Positions 25,449-33,978 of a stretch of 64,000 nucleotides of DNA are shown piece by piece. The translations under genes and the position numbers were made by a program. The notes under the pieces are model-generated. The model was not told the origin of the DNA. It saw nothing but the letters and a program-made list of their open reading frames with translations, and did not search any database. Source of the DNA: Roseburia sp. (GTDB lineage: Bacteria; Bacillota; Clostridia; Lachnospirales; Lachnospiraceae); NCBI GenBank assembly GCA_017937095.1, contig JAGBEG010000004.1, positions 1-64,000 of the forward strand, written 5' to 3'. How positions within the stretch are numbered: the first letter of the stretch is position 1; each line of letters opens with the position of its first letter.

Positions 25449-25496
25449 ATCTTTCTTCCTTAATGTACTTTACTCAACAGTAATTTTATAATATTC

Positions 25497-25526
25497 ATTG
25501 TACCATTTATTTCAAAATGGTACAAT
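25497..25526. promoter_or_regulatory. palindromic divergent promoter or operator
   Basis: Perfect 12-base arms ATTGTACCATTT/AAATGGTACAAT with a 6-base centre lie midway between divergent genes. Because of the symmetry each strand reads TTGTAC-N17-TACAAT, so the element could be a symmetric two-way sigma-A promoter. The -35 is weak (3 of 6), so an operator for a dimeric regulator is the alternative. Confidence 0.45.
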
Positions 25527-25555
25527 TACAATAAAAATGGGAGTATCGAAATACT

Positions 25556-26719
25556 ATGAAAATACTTTTTTTAGACAGTCCCTCTTTTGGCAAGCTTGAT
25601 TTACTGGAAACTTTTTCGCAGAAGGGATACGAAGTACAACTGTTTAACCACGATAAGCTGCACGATTACTGCTGCAAGGAATTTGACGACGCTTTCGATG
25701 ACTTTGTTGCAGATCGAAGCTACGACTTTGTCTTTTCCCTCAACTATTATCCGTCGATCTCCAACGGCTGTAACCGAAATCATCTGAAATACCTCGCGTT
25801 TGTCTATGACAATCCTCTGGTATCCCTGTACTCCTACACTTTGATCAACCCATGCAACTACATCTTCCTTTTTGACAAAGCCTGCTATCTCGACTTTGCA
25901 AAGGAAGGAATCGAGACGGTACACTATCTGCCCCTGTGCGCAAACACCGACCGTCTTAGCGCAATGCAGCTTCCTGCGGACAAGCGTGCCATCCTCTCAA
26001 GCGACGTTTCCTTTGTCGGCGCGCTGTACAATGAGGATCACAATTTCTTAGACCGCATGACCGATCTGGACGAATATACGAAGGGCTACATTGACGCTAT
26101 CATGAAATCGCAGTTAAAGGTAAACGGCTATTTCTTCATCGAGGAGCTTCTGACGCCGGAGATTATCGCCTCCATGAAGAAATCCTTAGCATACCACACA
26201 CAGCCCGGCGGTACGGAATCTGACGCCTATGTGTATGCGAATTACTTTATCGCCAGAAAGCTTACGTCCTTAGAACGTCAAAATATCCTAAAAGAAGTAT
26301 CAGAAAGGTTCGACACCAAATTATATACCCACAATGCCACGCCGGAAATTCCGAAGATTCAGAATATGGGAGCGGTAGATTATTATGATGTCATGCCGCA
26401 CGTATTCAAGAACAGCAAGATCAATCTGAATATTACACTGCGCAGCATCCGTTCCGGTATGCCGCTTCGCGCATGGGATATTCTCGGGGCAGGCGGTTTT
26501 CTGCTCAGCAACTATCAGGAAGACTTCTTTGACTTCTTTGTTCCCGGAGAGGACTTTGATTTCTTCGACGGGACAGACGATCTGATGTCCAAGACCGAGT
26601 ACTATCTTTCACACGAAAAGGAGCGCGAAGACATTGCTGAAAATGGCTTCCGCAAAGTGGCAGAAAACCACACCTACCTGCACCGTGTAGACGCCATGCT
26701 AAGAACTGCAGGCTTTTAA
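25556..26719 (+). CDS. DUF3880/CgeB-type glycosyltransferase (first of four)
   Basis: 387 residues of GT-B architecture. An N-terminal DUF3880-like half has YDFVFSLNYYPSISNGCN and AFVYDNPLVSLYSYT. A C-terminal Glyco_trans_1_2 half has NSKINLNITLRSIRSGMPLRAWDILGAGGFLLSNYQ, followed by FVPGEDFDFF. No signal peptide or transmembrane segment is seen, so it acts in the cytosol. Four such proteins in this window imply several sequential sugar transfers on one glycan. The 3' end overlaps the convergent paralogue by 21 bases without a terminator. Confidence 0.85.
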   Translation: MKILFLDSPSFGKLDLLETFSQKGYEVQLFNHDKLHDYCCKEFDDAFDDFVADRSYDFVFSLNYYPSISNGCNRNHLKYLAFVYDNPLVSLYSYTLINPCNYIFLFDKACYLDFAKEGIETVHYLPLCANTDRLSAMQLPADKRAILSSDVSFVGALYNEDHNFLDRMTDLDEYTKGYIDAIMKSQLKVNGYFFIEELLTPEIIASMKKSLAYHTQPGGTESDAYVYANYFIARKLTSLERQNILKEVSERFDTKLYTHNATPEIPKIQNMGAVDYYDVMPHVFKNSKINLNITLRSIRSGMPLRAWDILGAGGFLLSNYQEDFFDFFVPGEDFDFFDGTDDLMSKTEYYLSHEKEREDIAENGFRKVAENHTYLHRVDAMLRTAGF

Positions 26720-27835
26720 TATCTTTTCCATCTGCTGGCGGAACGTATAATATTTCTGCACCGTCTCAAATCCATGACGCGCTATACGGTTCCGCTCGCT
26801 TTCATTCCTCAGATAATAGTCCGCCTTTGCATACAGATCCTCGATACTCTCATAAACCGCAAAATCTTCTCCGAGCGTAAAGTATTCCGGCATCTCCGCC
26901 TGGAAATTGGTCAGAAGAAATCCGCCGCATCCCAGCACATCGAAAACCCGGAGCGGAATACCGCTCTGAATAATTTTCAAAGAAATATTTAAGTTCACCT
27001 TGCTGGATTTAAACACTTCCGGCATCTGCTTATAATAATCGGCATATCCCATGTATTCTGCCTTGCCGAGACGCTCATCCTTATCCGTAGAGTACAATTT
27101 TACCGCGTAGTGATTTGACAGCAGCGCCAGCGCCATATAGCGCTCCCTGCCTGTAATCTCACAAGCCATCATAAATTCCAGTTCTTCCCTGTTTATAGAC
27201 GCCGTACCGTTTGAAGCCTTATGATAGCATTCGTTCAGCTTCTTAAGGAGCGCATCGTCCAGCAGCTCCCCTAAGAAATACCCACCGTACACCTTCATCT
27301 GCGCCCGGATGATTCCGTCCAGATAACCTCTTAAATATTGATCCAACGGTCCCAGATAATAATTGTATTCCGTCTGATAAAGTTTTCCGACCAGAGACAA
27401 ATCCGCGCGGTATTTACTCTTTGCCGTATATTTCTGAAATGTGTCTACATCCGCCGCCAAGGGCATATGATACGCCGCGATTCCCTGCTTTGCATAACCA
27501 TCTGCCTGTACTCTGTCAAAGAAGAAAATCCGGTTGCAGGAATTTTTCATGGACTCGGTATTTCGAATGTGAACCGGCGCATCATACACCCACGACACAT
27601 ACAAAATTTGCTCCCTCTCGCACACCAGTGACACCAGCGGCGCATAGTTAATCGAAAACACCATATCATACCGCTTCGCTTTTATTTTGCTCTCAAGCAA
27701 AGCGACCATTCCGGTGTCCGTCTCCCAGTCCGTCTGTTGAAAGAAAACGGCATCATACTCCACACCCAACTGCCCAAACGCCCGCTCTACCCCTTTATTC
27801 ATAAAAGAATGCCACTGATAGAATAATACTCTCAT
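26699..27835 (-). CDS. DUF3880/CgeB-type glycosyltransferase (second)
   Basis: 378 residues, homologous to the convergent neighbour over its whole length (YDMVFSINYAPLVSLVCE, WVYDAPVHI, KSSKVNLNISLKIIQSGIPLRVFDVLGCGGFLLTNFQ). Its start overlaps the stop of the upstream gene by four bases (ATGA), so translation is coupled. It is the last gene of a leftward three-gene operon that begins at 31400. Confidence 0.85.
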   Translation of the reverse strand: MRVLFYQWHSFMNKGVERAFGQLGVEYDAVFFQQTDWETDTGMVALLESKIKAKRYDMVFSINYAPLVSLVCEREQILYVSWVYDAPVHIRNTESMKNSCNRIFFFDRVQADGYAKQGIAAYHMPLAADVDTFQKYTAKSKYRADLSLVGKLYQTEYNYYLGPLDQYLRGYLDGIIRAQMKVYGGYFLGELLDDALLKKLNECYHKASNGTASINREELEFMMACEITGRERYMALALLSNHYAVKLYSTDKDERLGKAEYMGYADYYKQMPEVFKSSKVNLNISLKIIQSGIPLRVFDVLGCGGFLLTNFQAEMPEYFTLGEDFAVYESIEDLYAKADYYLRNESERNRIARHGFETVQKYYTFRQQMEKILKACSS

Positions 27836-29643
27836 CTGCTCCTGCTCTCTTCCTCAATTATTTCCAGCAATTCCTTCGCACGCACTTCCCACGTCGCCGT
27901 CATGCGCGCTTTTCTTTCCGCCGCCTCCGCAAGACTTTTTCGCCTGTCCTCATCACACAGCAGTTCCGTAAGAAGCCTCGGCAAATCTCCTAGCTGCTGC
28001 AAGTTAAATAGTACTGTCTCTTTCCCGTAAAACTCTTCCAACTGCGTACTGTAATCGCTGACGACTACCGCGCCCGCGAGCATACTCTCCGCAATGCGCT
28101 CCGTAAAGCCATCCTTATGCCACGCCATAATGTTCAGGGATATTTTTGATTGTGTAAGCACCCGCACCGCATCTTCCCCGTAGACTGCCTCGTGCATTTT
28201 CAGAAACGGATTTCCCGCAAAAGGACTGTCCTTCCACGAATCCCCAAATACATGAAGCTCTATCCCCGCCTTTAGAATCTGCTCCACGGCTTTTTCCCGG
28301 TAATAGTACATGATGCACTGGATGACCGCTTTTAAATCGCCGAACAGTTCCAGGAACGCTTCCTGACTAAGCCTGATTTTGTAATAATCCAGCGCCCTTT
28401 GAAAGGCATCCTCGGCAGTGCTGTTTGGCGATTGCTTCATATAGAGCAGAAACCGCGCTGCCAAAAACTTTACTTCCGGTACACAGTCTGCGATCACTGC
28501 CAGTTTTTCGCGATAGTTTCCATATGTACCAAGAAACGCAACATCGTAAATCCGGCGCACACGCCCCTCTGCTCTCCCCTCTGCACCTTCCGGTTCTCTT
28601 CCTCCCGGCGGCAGCAAATATGCTCCCTTTACCCCGGTATCATACTTTCTGACAAATGCCGTATAATTCCGGTCATGCGTCAGGACATAATAACGCTCCG
28701 GCACATGCCTAAGCTGCTCCTGCATCCAGATGGGATGGTCAAAAATAAAATTGTATTTCGGACCGCCGATCCGGTTCATAAGACTGTCCTTACTGCCCTT
28801 TAACTGTGCCGACAATATCCACGCCTGAAATCCGACGGAAGCCTTGTAACGCTTTCCAAGCAAACGGGCAAGCCCCTGCACATCCTCCGCCTCCGTATCG
28901 TAAAATTCTATACGGTTTCCCAGTTTTTCAAGCGCTTCTGCAAGTTTCTCCGCAAATATATTCAGAATGTTATAGCAGCATGAAGCCCCACGGTAAACCA
29001 GAATCGGCTGAGTCGCGTCAAAATAGTAAAAATACTGCTCTCTATGCGCTATCATATCTTCCAGAAACTGACCAGCCGTCCCTGCGCTTTCTGCTGTCAG
29101 GCCTTCTTCCAGCACGGCTTCCAGAACTGCTTCAAATAATCCGCGCTCCCTTAAGAACTCACTGTATCTTCCCGCGATGTAAGCGTCCACGCAGAAATCT
29201 TTCCATATAGCCTTAGGCATCCTCGCATCTTTATCTTCCCCTATGGCGCCTCCGCTTCCGCGAACGTTTCCTTCACAAAGGTTTTCTTCATTTTCCCTCT
29301 GCCCGTTCCGGGAACGCCCCCAAAATTCCGTCTCTCCAAACGCTGCAAAGGGAATCTGCACAAGTTCCTCTTTTTCTGCCACGCGAAGCGCCAGCTCATA
29401 TTCCCACTTTGCCGGAAGGCGCGTATTTCGCCCGCCTGCCTCACGCAAAAGCTCTGCCTCCAAAAGAATGCCGTTTTCCGTGATCCGTTCATCCAGCAGG
29501 ACTTCTTCCATCGTAAGCGCCCTGCTATCCGCATCATTCCATGGACACGCCGCCCGTATGCCGCGTTCCTCTAATGCCGTTGTAATTGCTTGCTCCGTCA
29601 CGGGAATCGTCTTTCCCTGATACAGCCACAGATATTCTCTCAT
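27832..29643 (-). CDS. large DUF3880-type glycosyltransferase with N-terminal extension
   Basis: 603 residues. The last ~400 carry the GT-B pattern of the smaller paralogues, with YNFIFDHPIWMQEQLRHVPE, DVAFLGTYGNYREKL and KISLNIMAWHKDGFTERIAESMLAGAVVVSDYS. The first ~200 residues (KWEYELALRVAEKEELVQIP, then a Glu/Gly/Arg-rich stretch) look like an extra domain or a remnant of another glycosyltransferase. The coding is more GC-rich than in its neighbours. It lies 23 bases downstream of the GT2-methyltransferase gene and is coupled to the next gene by ATGA. Confidence 0.75.
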   Translation of the reverse strand: MREYLWLYQGKTIPVTEQAITTALEERGIRAACPWNDADSRALTMEEVLLDERITENGILLEAELLREAGGRNTRLPAKWEYELALRVAEKEELVQIPFAAFGETEFWGRSRNGQRENEENLCEGNVRGSGGAIGEDKDARMPKAIWKDFCVDAYIAGRYSEFLRERGLFEAVLEAVLEEGLTAESAGTAGQFLEDMIAHREQYFYYFDATQPILVYRGASCCYNILNIFAEKLAEALEKLGNRIEFYDTEAEDVQGLARLLGKRYKASVGFQAWILSAQLKGSKDSLMNRIGGPKYNFIFDHPIWMQEQLRHVPERYYVLTHDRNYTAFVRKYDTGVKGAYLLPPGGREPEGAEGRAEGRVRRIYDVAFLGTYGNYREKLAVIADCVPEVKFLAARFLLYMKQSPNSTAEDAFQRALDYYKIRLSQEAFLELFGDLKAVIQCIMYYYREKAVEQILKAGIELHVFGDSWKDSPFAGNPFLKMHEAVYGEDAVRVLTQSKISLNIMAWHKDGFTERIAESMLAGAVVVSDYSTQLEEFYGKETVLFNLQQLGDLPRLLTELLCDEDRRKSLAEAAERKARMTATWEVRAKELLEIIEEESRSR

Positions 29644-29666
29644 GCTTGCTTTCTGCTTTCTCCATC

Positions 29667-31400
29667 TTACTTTTGTCTGGCGCTGAATATATATTGAAAT
29701 GCATCAAAAAGTCCACTTTCCGCTATATGCGGCAGTTTACAGAGTGCATCAAACAGTTCCTGTTCTTCCGTTGTCATCCCTTTTTCATATGTAGATACAA
29801 TAAGATTCTCTATTTTCATTCCACAACGATAGAACATTTCTGCAATGCTGTCCAATGTAAAAAACCTAACATGTGTCCTGTCCAAAATTCCTGCATCCTC
29901 ATACTGGAACTTTCCCTGTAGCAGCGGGATCAACACGGATTTATGCATAATGTTTGGAATACTGCATAAAAATTTTCCATCCGGCTTTAAGTACGGAAGC
30001 ATTTTTTTTAGTATTTTTTCCGGATCATATAAATGCTCCAATACATCCGCAAATATAATATAATCAAAGCTTTCTTTTTCGTAGGGCAGTTCCATTGTTT
30101 CGATATTGCCCTGAATGATATCAAGATAATTCGCTCCAAGCCGCGCCACGTTTTCTACCGATTCAATTCCCGCTGTTTTCGCTTTTGGCCACAGATATTC
30201 TATCTTTGCAAGTGTTACTCCCATACCGCAACCAATTTCAAGAACAGAGATCGCCTCCTCTCTATCCTTCTCTATCTGCCCGATGATCTGATTTCTGCCG
30301 TTTGTGTAATACCCGAGGTCAAATCCCCATTTCTCTTTAAACAGTTCCGCATTTCTATGAAAAATACGCTTCCACGAACCCCGATTCTGACCATCTCCCT
30401 GCCCATAATGATAGATAAAACTATTATGGCATAACAACAATTTCCAGCCTGCATACTGCAGTCTTACGCAAAGATCATCATCCTCGTAATTTCCCGGAGA
30501 AAAGCGCTCATCCAGCATTCCAGCTTCATCTAACGCCCTGCGTCTGAGCATCAATGCAAATCCGATAAGGCGTATTTTCTTTTCGCAGGCATGGCGCATC
30601 GGAATATTAATCTCAAGCGCGTATTTTTGATACTGCTTTACAGTATCAAACTGTTCTTCTACCCGCTGATCATTTCCAACATAATTTGACACACTGCCTG
30701 TTGCCCCTGTCTTCTCTGTCTCATACAATGCCATCCTGAGCCAGAAAATTGCGTTTGGGAATACAATCGTATCGTTATTCAAAAGCAATATATCATTCTC
30801 CGGCGCTGCCGCTTTGATTCCCTGATTGCATCCTCCCGGAAATCCTCTGTTTTCTGCATTACAGATAAGCTTGATATCCTGCTGCTTTTTCAACCATTCC
30901 GTGATTCCGTCTGTAGAAGCGTTATCCACAACGACCAGTTCATACGCCATGGAACCGCTGTTCGCCCGAATACTCTCAATACATTGCTTACAGATATCTT
31001 TACAATTATAGGACAGCAATACAATGGAATAATTTCTTACATTCCACTCCTGCTGCTCCTCCAGCCTTGTTTTATACTGACGTATAAATTCCAAATCTTC
31101 TTCGCTCTCGCAATAAAATTCTGCGTTTTCATAACACAACCACGCTTGATTTATATTCTGAAGCTCATAATAATTTCCCAGCAAAAAGTAAAGCTCATAA
31201 TTCTTGTAATTAAACTTTAAGCCCTCTCTGATATACTCATATGCTTCCTCACGTTCGCCTGCTTCTATGTATGTTGTCGCTGCCAGGATTGCCAATACGT
31301 CATCTATCGCCTGCCCACTGCATCGAATATTCTCCAATTCCTGCTCCGCAGCAGACCAATCCTGACTATTCACATACTCCTGCAATCGCTCGTAACCCAT
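29667..31400 (-). CDS. TPR, GT2 glycosyltransferase and SAM methyltransferase fusion
   Basis: 577 residues in three parts. Residues 1-~110 are TPR-like helices. Residues ~122-370 are a rhamnosyltransferase-type GT2 (SIVLLSYNCKDICKQCIE, VVDNASTDGITEWL, ENRGFPGGCNQGIKAA, FSPGNYEDDDLCVRL). Residues ~385-577 are a class I methyltransferase (VLEIGCGMGVTLAKI, DYIIFADVLEHLYDPEKIL). It could add and then O-methylate a sugar. The second ATG (31400) is chosen because it has an 8-base distance to AGGAGG, whereas the first has 2. A sigma-28-like promoter lies just upstream, divergent from that of neuB. Confidence 0.88.
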   Translation of the reverse strand: MGYERLQEYVNSQDWSAAEQELENIRCSGQAIDDVLAILAATTYIEAGEREEAYEYIREGLKFNYKNYELYFLLGNYYELQNINQAWLCYENAEFYCESEEDLEFIRQYKTRLEEQQEWNVRNYSIVLLSYNCKDICKQCIESIRANSGSMAYELVVVDNASTDGITEWLKKQQDIKLICNAENRGFPGGCNQGIKAAAPENDILLLNNDTIVFPNAIFWLRMALYETEKTGATGSVSNYVGNDQRVEEQFDTVKQYQKYALEINIPMRHACEKKIRLIGFALMLRRRALDEAGMLDERFSPGNYEDDDLCVRLQYAGWKLLLCHNSFIYHYGQGDGQNRGSWKRIFHRNAELFKEKWGFDLGYYTNGRNQIIGQIEKDREEAISVLEIGCGMGVTLAKIEYLWPKAKTAGIESVENVARLGANYLDIIQGNIETMELPYEKESFDYIIFADVLEHLYDPEKILKKMLPYLKPDGKFLCSIPNIMHKSVLIPLLQGKFQYEDAGILDRTHVRFFTLDSIAEMFYRCGMKIENLIVSTYEKGMTTEEQELFDALCKLPHIAESGLFDAFQYIFSARQK

Positions 31401-31422
31401 CTGCATTTCCTCCTATCCTTAT

Positions 31423-31456
31423 TAATTTTTATCGGCAATTTTCCGATATATTATTA
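31423..31456. promoter_or_regulatory. overlapping divergent sigma-28 promoters of neuB and the GT2-methyltransferase operon
   Basis: Plus strand: TAAT-N15-TCCGATAT (31423-31449). Minus strand: TAAT-N16-GCCGATAA (31429-31456). The two -10 elements face each other across the palindrome ATCGG-N7-CCGAT, so the promoters interlock and cannot both be occupied at once. Confidence 0.7.
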
Positions 31457-31489
31457 GATAAGCACAAAATTTCAACCATGGAGGGTATT

Positions 31490-32365
31490 ATGAATAAATA
31501 TGAAAAGCCATATGTCATCGCAGAGGCAGGCTGTAATCACAAAGGCGACATGGAGATCGCCAGGGAGCTGATTAACGTCGCCGCTATGTTCTGCCACGCG
31601 AACGCTATTAAATTTCAAAAGCGCTGTCCGAAAGAGCTTTTGACGCCGGAGCAGTACAATGCCCCTCATCCCAATCCCTGCAATTCCTACGGGGACACCT
31701 ATGGTGCGCATCGTGAGTTTCTGGAGTTTTCAGTCGATCAGCACGCACAGTTAAAGGAATGGTGCGAGCAGGCAGGAATCACATACGCTACCTCTGTCTG
31801 GGATATGACTTCCGCAAAGGAAATCGCCGGATTAAAGCCCGAATTTATTAAGATTCCTTCGGCATGCAATACACATTACGAGATGCTGCAATGGCTGTGC
31901 GACAATTATCAGGGAGAAATCCAGTTATCCTTCGGTATGACGACCCACGAGGAGGAAGAGCAGATTGTCCGGCTGTTCGAAGAAAACGGACGCGCCAAGG
32001 ACCTTGTGCTTTTCAACTGCACTTCCGGTTATCCGGTGCCATTTTCCGACATCTGCCTATTGGAAATTGAACGCATGAAAGAACACTACGGTTCACGCGT
32101 GAAAAAAATCGGCTTCTCCGGTCATCACCTCGGTATCGCTGTCGATGTTGCCGCTTACACCTTAGGTGCAAGCGTCATTGAGCGTCACTACACCTTAGAC
32201 CGTACCTGGAAGGGAACCGACCACGCGGCTTCCTTAGAGCCGGACGGCGTGCGCAAGCTCGTCCGCAATCTGAACGCGGTCTACGATTCGCTTACCTACA
32301 AATCCGAAGAAATCCTTCCGATCGAGCAGGTACAGCGTGATAAATTAAAATACAGAAAACATTAA
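31490..32365 (+). CDS. neuB: short NeuB-type nonulosonate (sialic-acid-like) synthase
   Basis: 291 residues with the NeuB TIM-barrel signatures: YVIAEAGCNHKGD near the start, AIKFQKR, FIKIPSACNTHYEML, IGFSGHHLGIAVDVAAYTLG and IERHYTLDRTWKGTDHAASL. It condenses PEP with a hexosamine-type aldehyde. The C-terminal SAF (antifreeze-like) domain of ordinary NeuB, about 60 residues, is missing, yet the frame ends cleanly, so this is a short form rather than a visible frameshift. The ATG at 31490, with GGAGGG just upstream, is preferred to a much longer frame overlapping the divergent gene. It uses the same PEP pool as the PEP mutase. Confidence 0.88.
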   Translation: MNKYEKPYVIAEAGCNHKGDMEIARELINVAAMFCHANAIKFQKRCPKELLTPEQYNAPHPNPCNSYGDTYGAHREFLEFSVDQHAQLKEWCEQAGITYATSVWDMTSAKEIAGLKPEFIKIPSACNTHYEMLQWLCDNYQGEIQLSFGMTTHEEEEQIVRLFEENGRAKDLVLFNCTSGYPVPFSDICLLEIERMKEHYGSRVKKIGFSGHHLGIAVDVAAYTLGASVIERHYTLDRTWKGTDHAASLEPDGVRKLVRNLNAVYDSLTYKSEEILPIEQVQRDKLKYRKH

Positions 32366-32391
32366 ATTTTCCATAAAGGCAGGTTCTCCCT

Positions 32392-33927
32392 ATGATTAGA
32401 CTTTGCACCGGTGAAGTATACACAATAAATGCCGATGATTATAACGACGATGAATTAATTTCCTGGTTTTCTGACAATCATGAAAACGCATTGATTCAGC
32501 TTATAGCTTCCAACGGAACATACGCAGGCATGATTACATATTCTGCCGACTCGAAATCCAGCGACAGACAGTTAGTAAAATGCTCTTATTGTATTCCGTT
32601 AAACCGGGGTCTTTTTGACAATGCAAAGGTTTTCTTCGAAAAAACAGGACTGGAATACTGTCCGATTGTAAATGCAGACGGACAGCTTGAATTATTCTGC
32701 TATAACGACGACCACAACGCATGGAACGAATTGGAAAAATATGTTGCACAAATTGCTGAAATGAAGCATCCCACAGGAATCTTTGAAGACTATCCGGCTC
32801 TGAATCTATGGGGACTGAATGAAATCGGATTTCATCTTGCCTTAATTTTCGAGCATGACCCGGATTTAAAATTATGCTGCATCGGCGAGTATTGGAAGTA
32901 TCTGGGTTTTCCATCCGCAGTAACAGGCGATACAGACGGATATGACGTCCTTTTGGAAGGGAATTATGCACTTCCCGTCGACGAAATGGGCTATTGGAAG
33001 CATGATGCTGTTGCTCCGTCCGTATTTGAAGACTTAATCCACAGGATGAAGCATAATATCCATAGCAAGCACGCTTATGGCGACAGATTTTGCTCTGTTT
33101 CCGAGGGACGTTCACTTCTGCGCGAGAAAATCATGAGCGGTCAGCCCTTCTGTTCCGGTCGTCTTGGACATACCGAGGGTTGGATTGCAATGAAATATAT
33201 CAACTCTCTAAACTATGATGCAAATTCTCTCTGGTGGCTTTATCATACCAGTGGATTTTTCTCAGAGAACGGCTATCAGGCAGCAGATGTAAATCTCTAC
33301 GCCCAGAAAACGACGGAAGCGCTTTCCAATATGGATATTCTCTTTTCACAGTTTGACGACAGTATGTGCGCAATTAACCGCTGTCTTCCTGACGCTTCTC
33401 CTATCTTCCGATTCGAAGGGCTTTGGCATGATTCCCCTCATTCAGATGATGACACTTCATGGGTTGAGGCACTGGCAGGAAAAAAGGTTCTGGTCATTTC
33501 TCCATTTTCGGAGACTGTCAAAATGCAATACGCGAAGCGGGAACTCCTGTTTTACGGGAATCAGATTTTGCCGGAATTTGAGCTGATTCCATTCCAGATG
33601 ATTTCGACACAATACGGGAATAAGTGTGGCTTTAGAAACTTCTTTGAGGCATACGATACGATTCTGGCGAAAATATCTGACATTGATTTTGATATTGCAT
33701 TAATCGGAGCCGGCGCATATGGCTTCTTACTCGCAAGCGATATTAAGAATATGGGTAAACAATCCGTGGAATTATGCAGCTATTTAATGCCGCTGTTCGG
33801 CATTAAAATAAAGCGTAATCTGACCGAACCTCATATCAACAAGTTTTATAATTCGTATTGGAGCTTCCCAACGGAAGAACCCATCGCTAATTACCGTCAG
33901 ATCGAGAACGGCTGCTATTGGCGATAA
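32392..33927 (+). CDS. possible GT-D-type (DUF1792-like) glycosyltransferase with N-terminal CBS-like region
   Basis: 511 residues, no membrane segments. An N-terminal region (KTGLEYCPIVNADGQLELF) resembles half of a CBS pair as found beside sugar nucleotidyltransferases. The C-terminal half has GQPFCSGRLGHTEGWIAMKY and the late IDFDIALIGAGAYGFLLASD. The latter two resemble the SRFGDGE and LIALGPTA regions of GT-D glycosyltransferases (DUF1792). I do not recognise the full protein, so the family call is tentative. It lies 26 bases after neuB in the same rightward operon, which supports a glycan role. Confidence 0.5.
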   Translation: MIRLCTGEVYTINADDYNDDELISWFSDNHENALIQLIASNGTYAGMITYSADSKSSDRQLVKCSYCIPLNRGLFDNAKVFFEKTGLEYCPIVNADGQLELFCYNDDHNAWNELEKYVAQIAEMKHPTGIFEDYPALNLWGLNEIGFHLALIFEHDPDLKLCCIGEYWKYLGFPSAVTGDTDGYDVLLEGNYALPVDEMGYWKHDAVAPSVFEDLIHRMKHNIHSKHAYGDRFCSVSEGRSLLREKIMSGQPFCSGRLGHTEGWIAMKYINSLNYDANSLWWLYHTSGFFSENGYQAADVNLYAQKTTEALSNMDILFSQFDDSMCAINRCLPDASPIFRFEGLWHDSPHSDDDTSWVEALAGKKVLVISPFSETVKMQYAKRELLFYGNQILPEFELIPFQMISTQYGNKCGFRNFFEAYDTILAKISDIDFDIALIGAGAYGFLLASDIKNMGKQSVELCSYLMPLFGIKIKRNLTEPHINKFYNSYWSFPTEEPIANYRQIENGCYWR

Positions 33928-33978
33928 GCTGCGGAACGACCATCGAATTACCTATATTTATTGAGAACGAGGATTTCC

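Noticed and set aside
31241-31489. N-terminal extension of neuB by 83 codons
   Set aside because: It overlaps the divergent GT2-methyltransferase gene and its promoter, lacks NeuB similarity, and a well-placed GGAGGG precedes the ATG at 31490.
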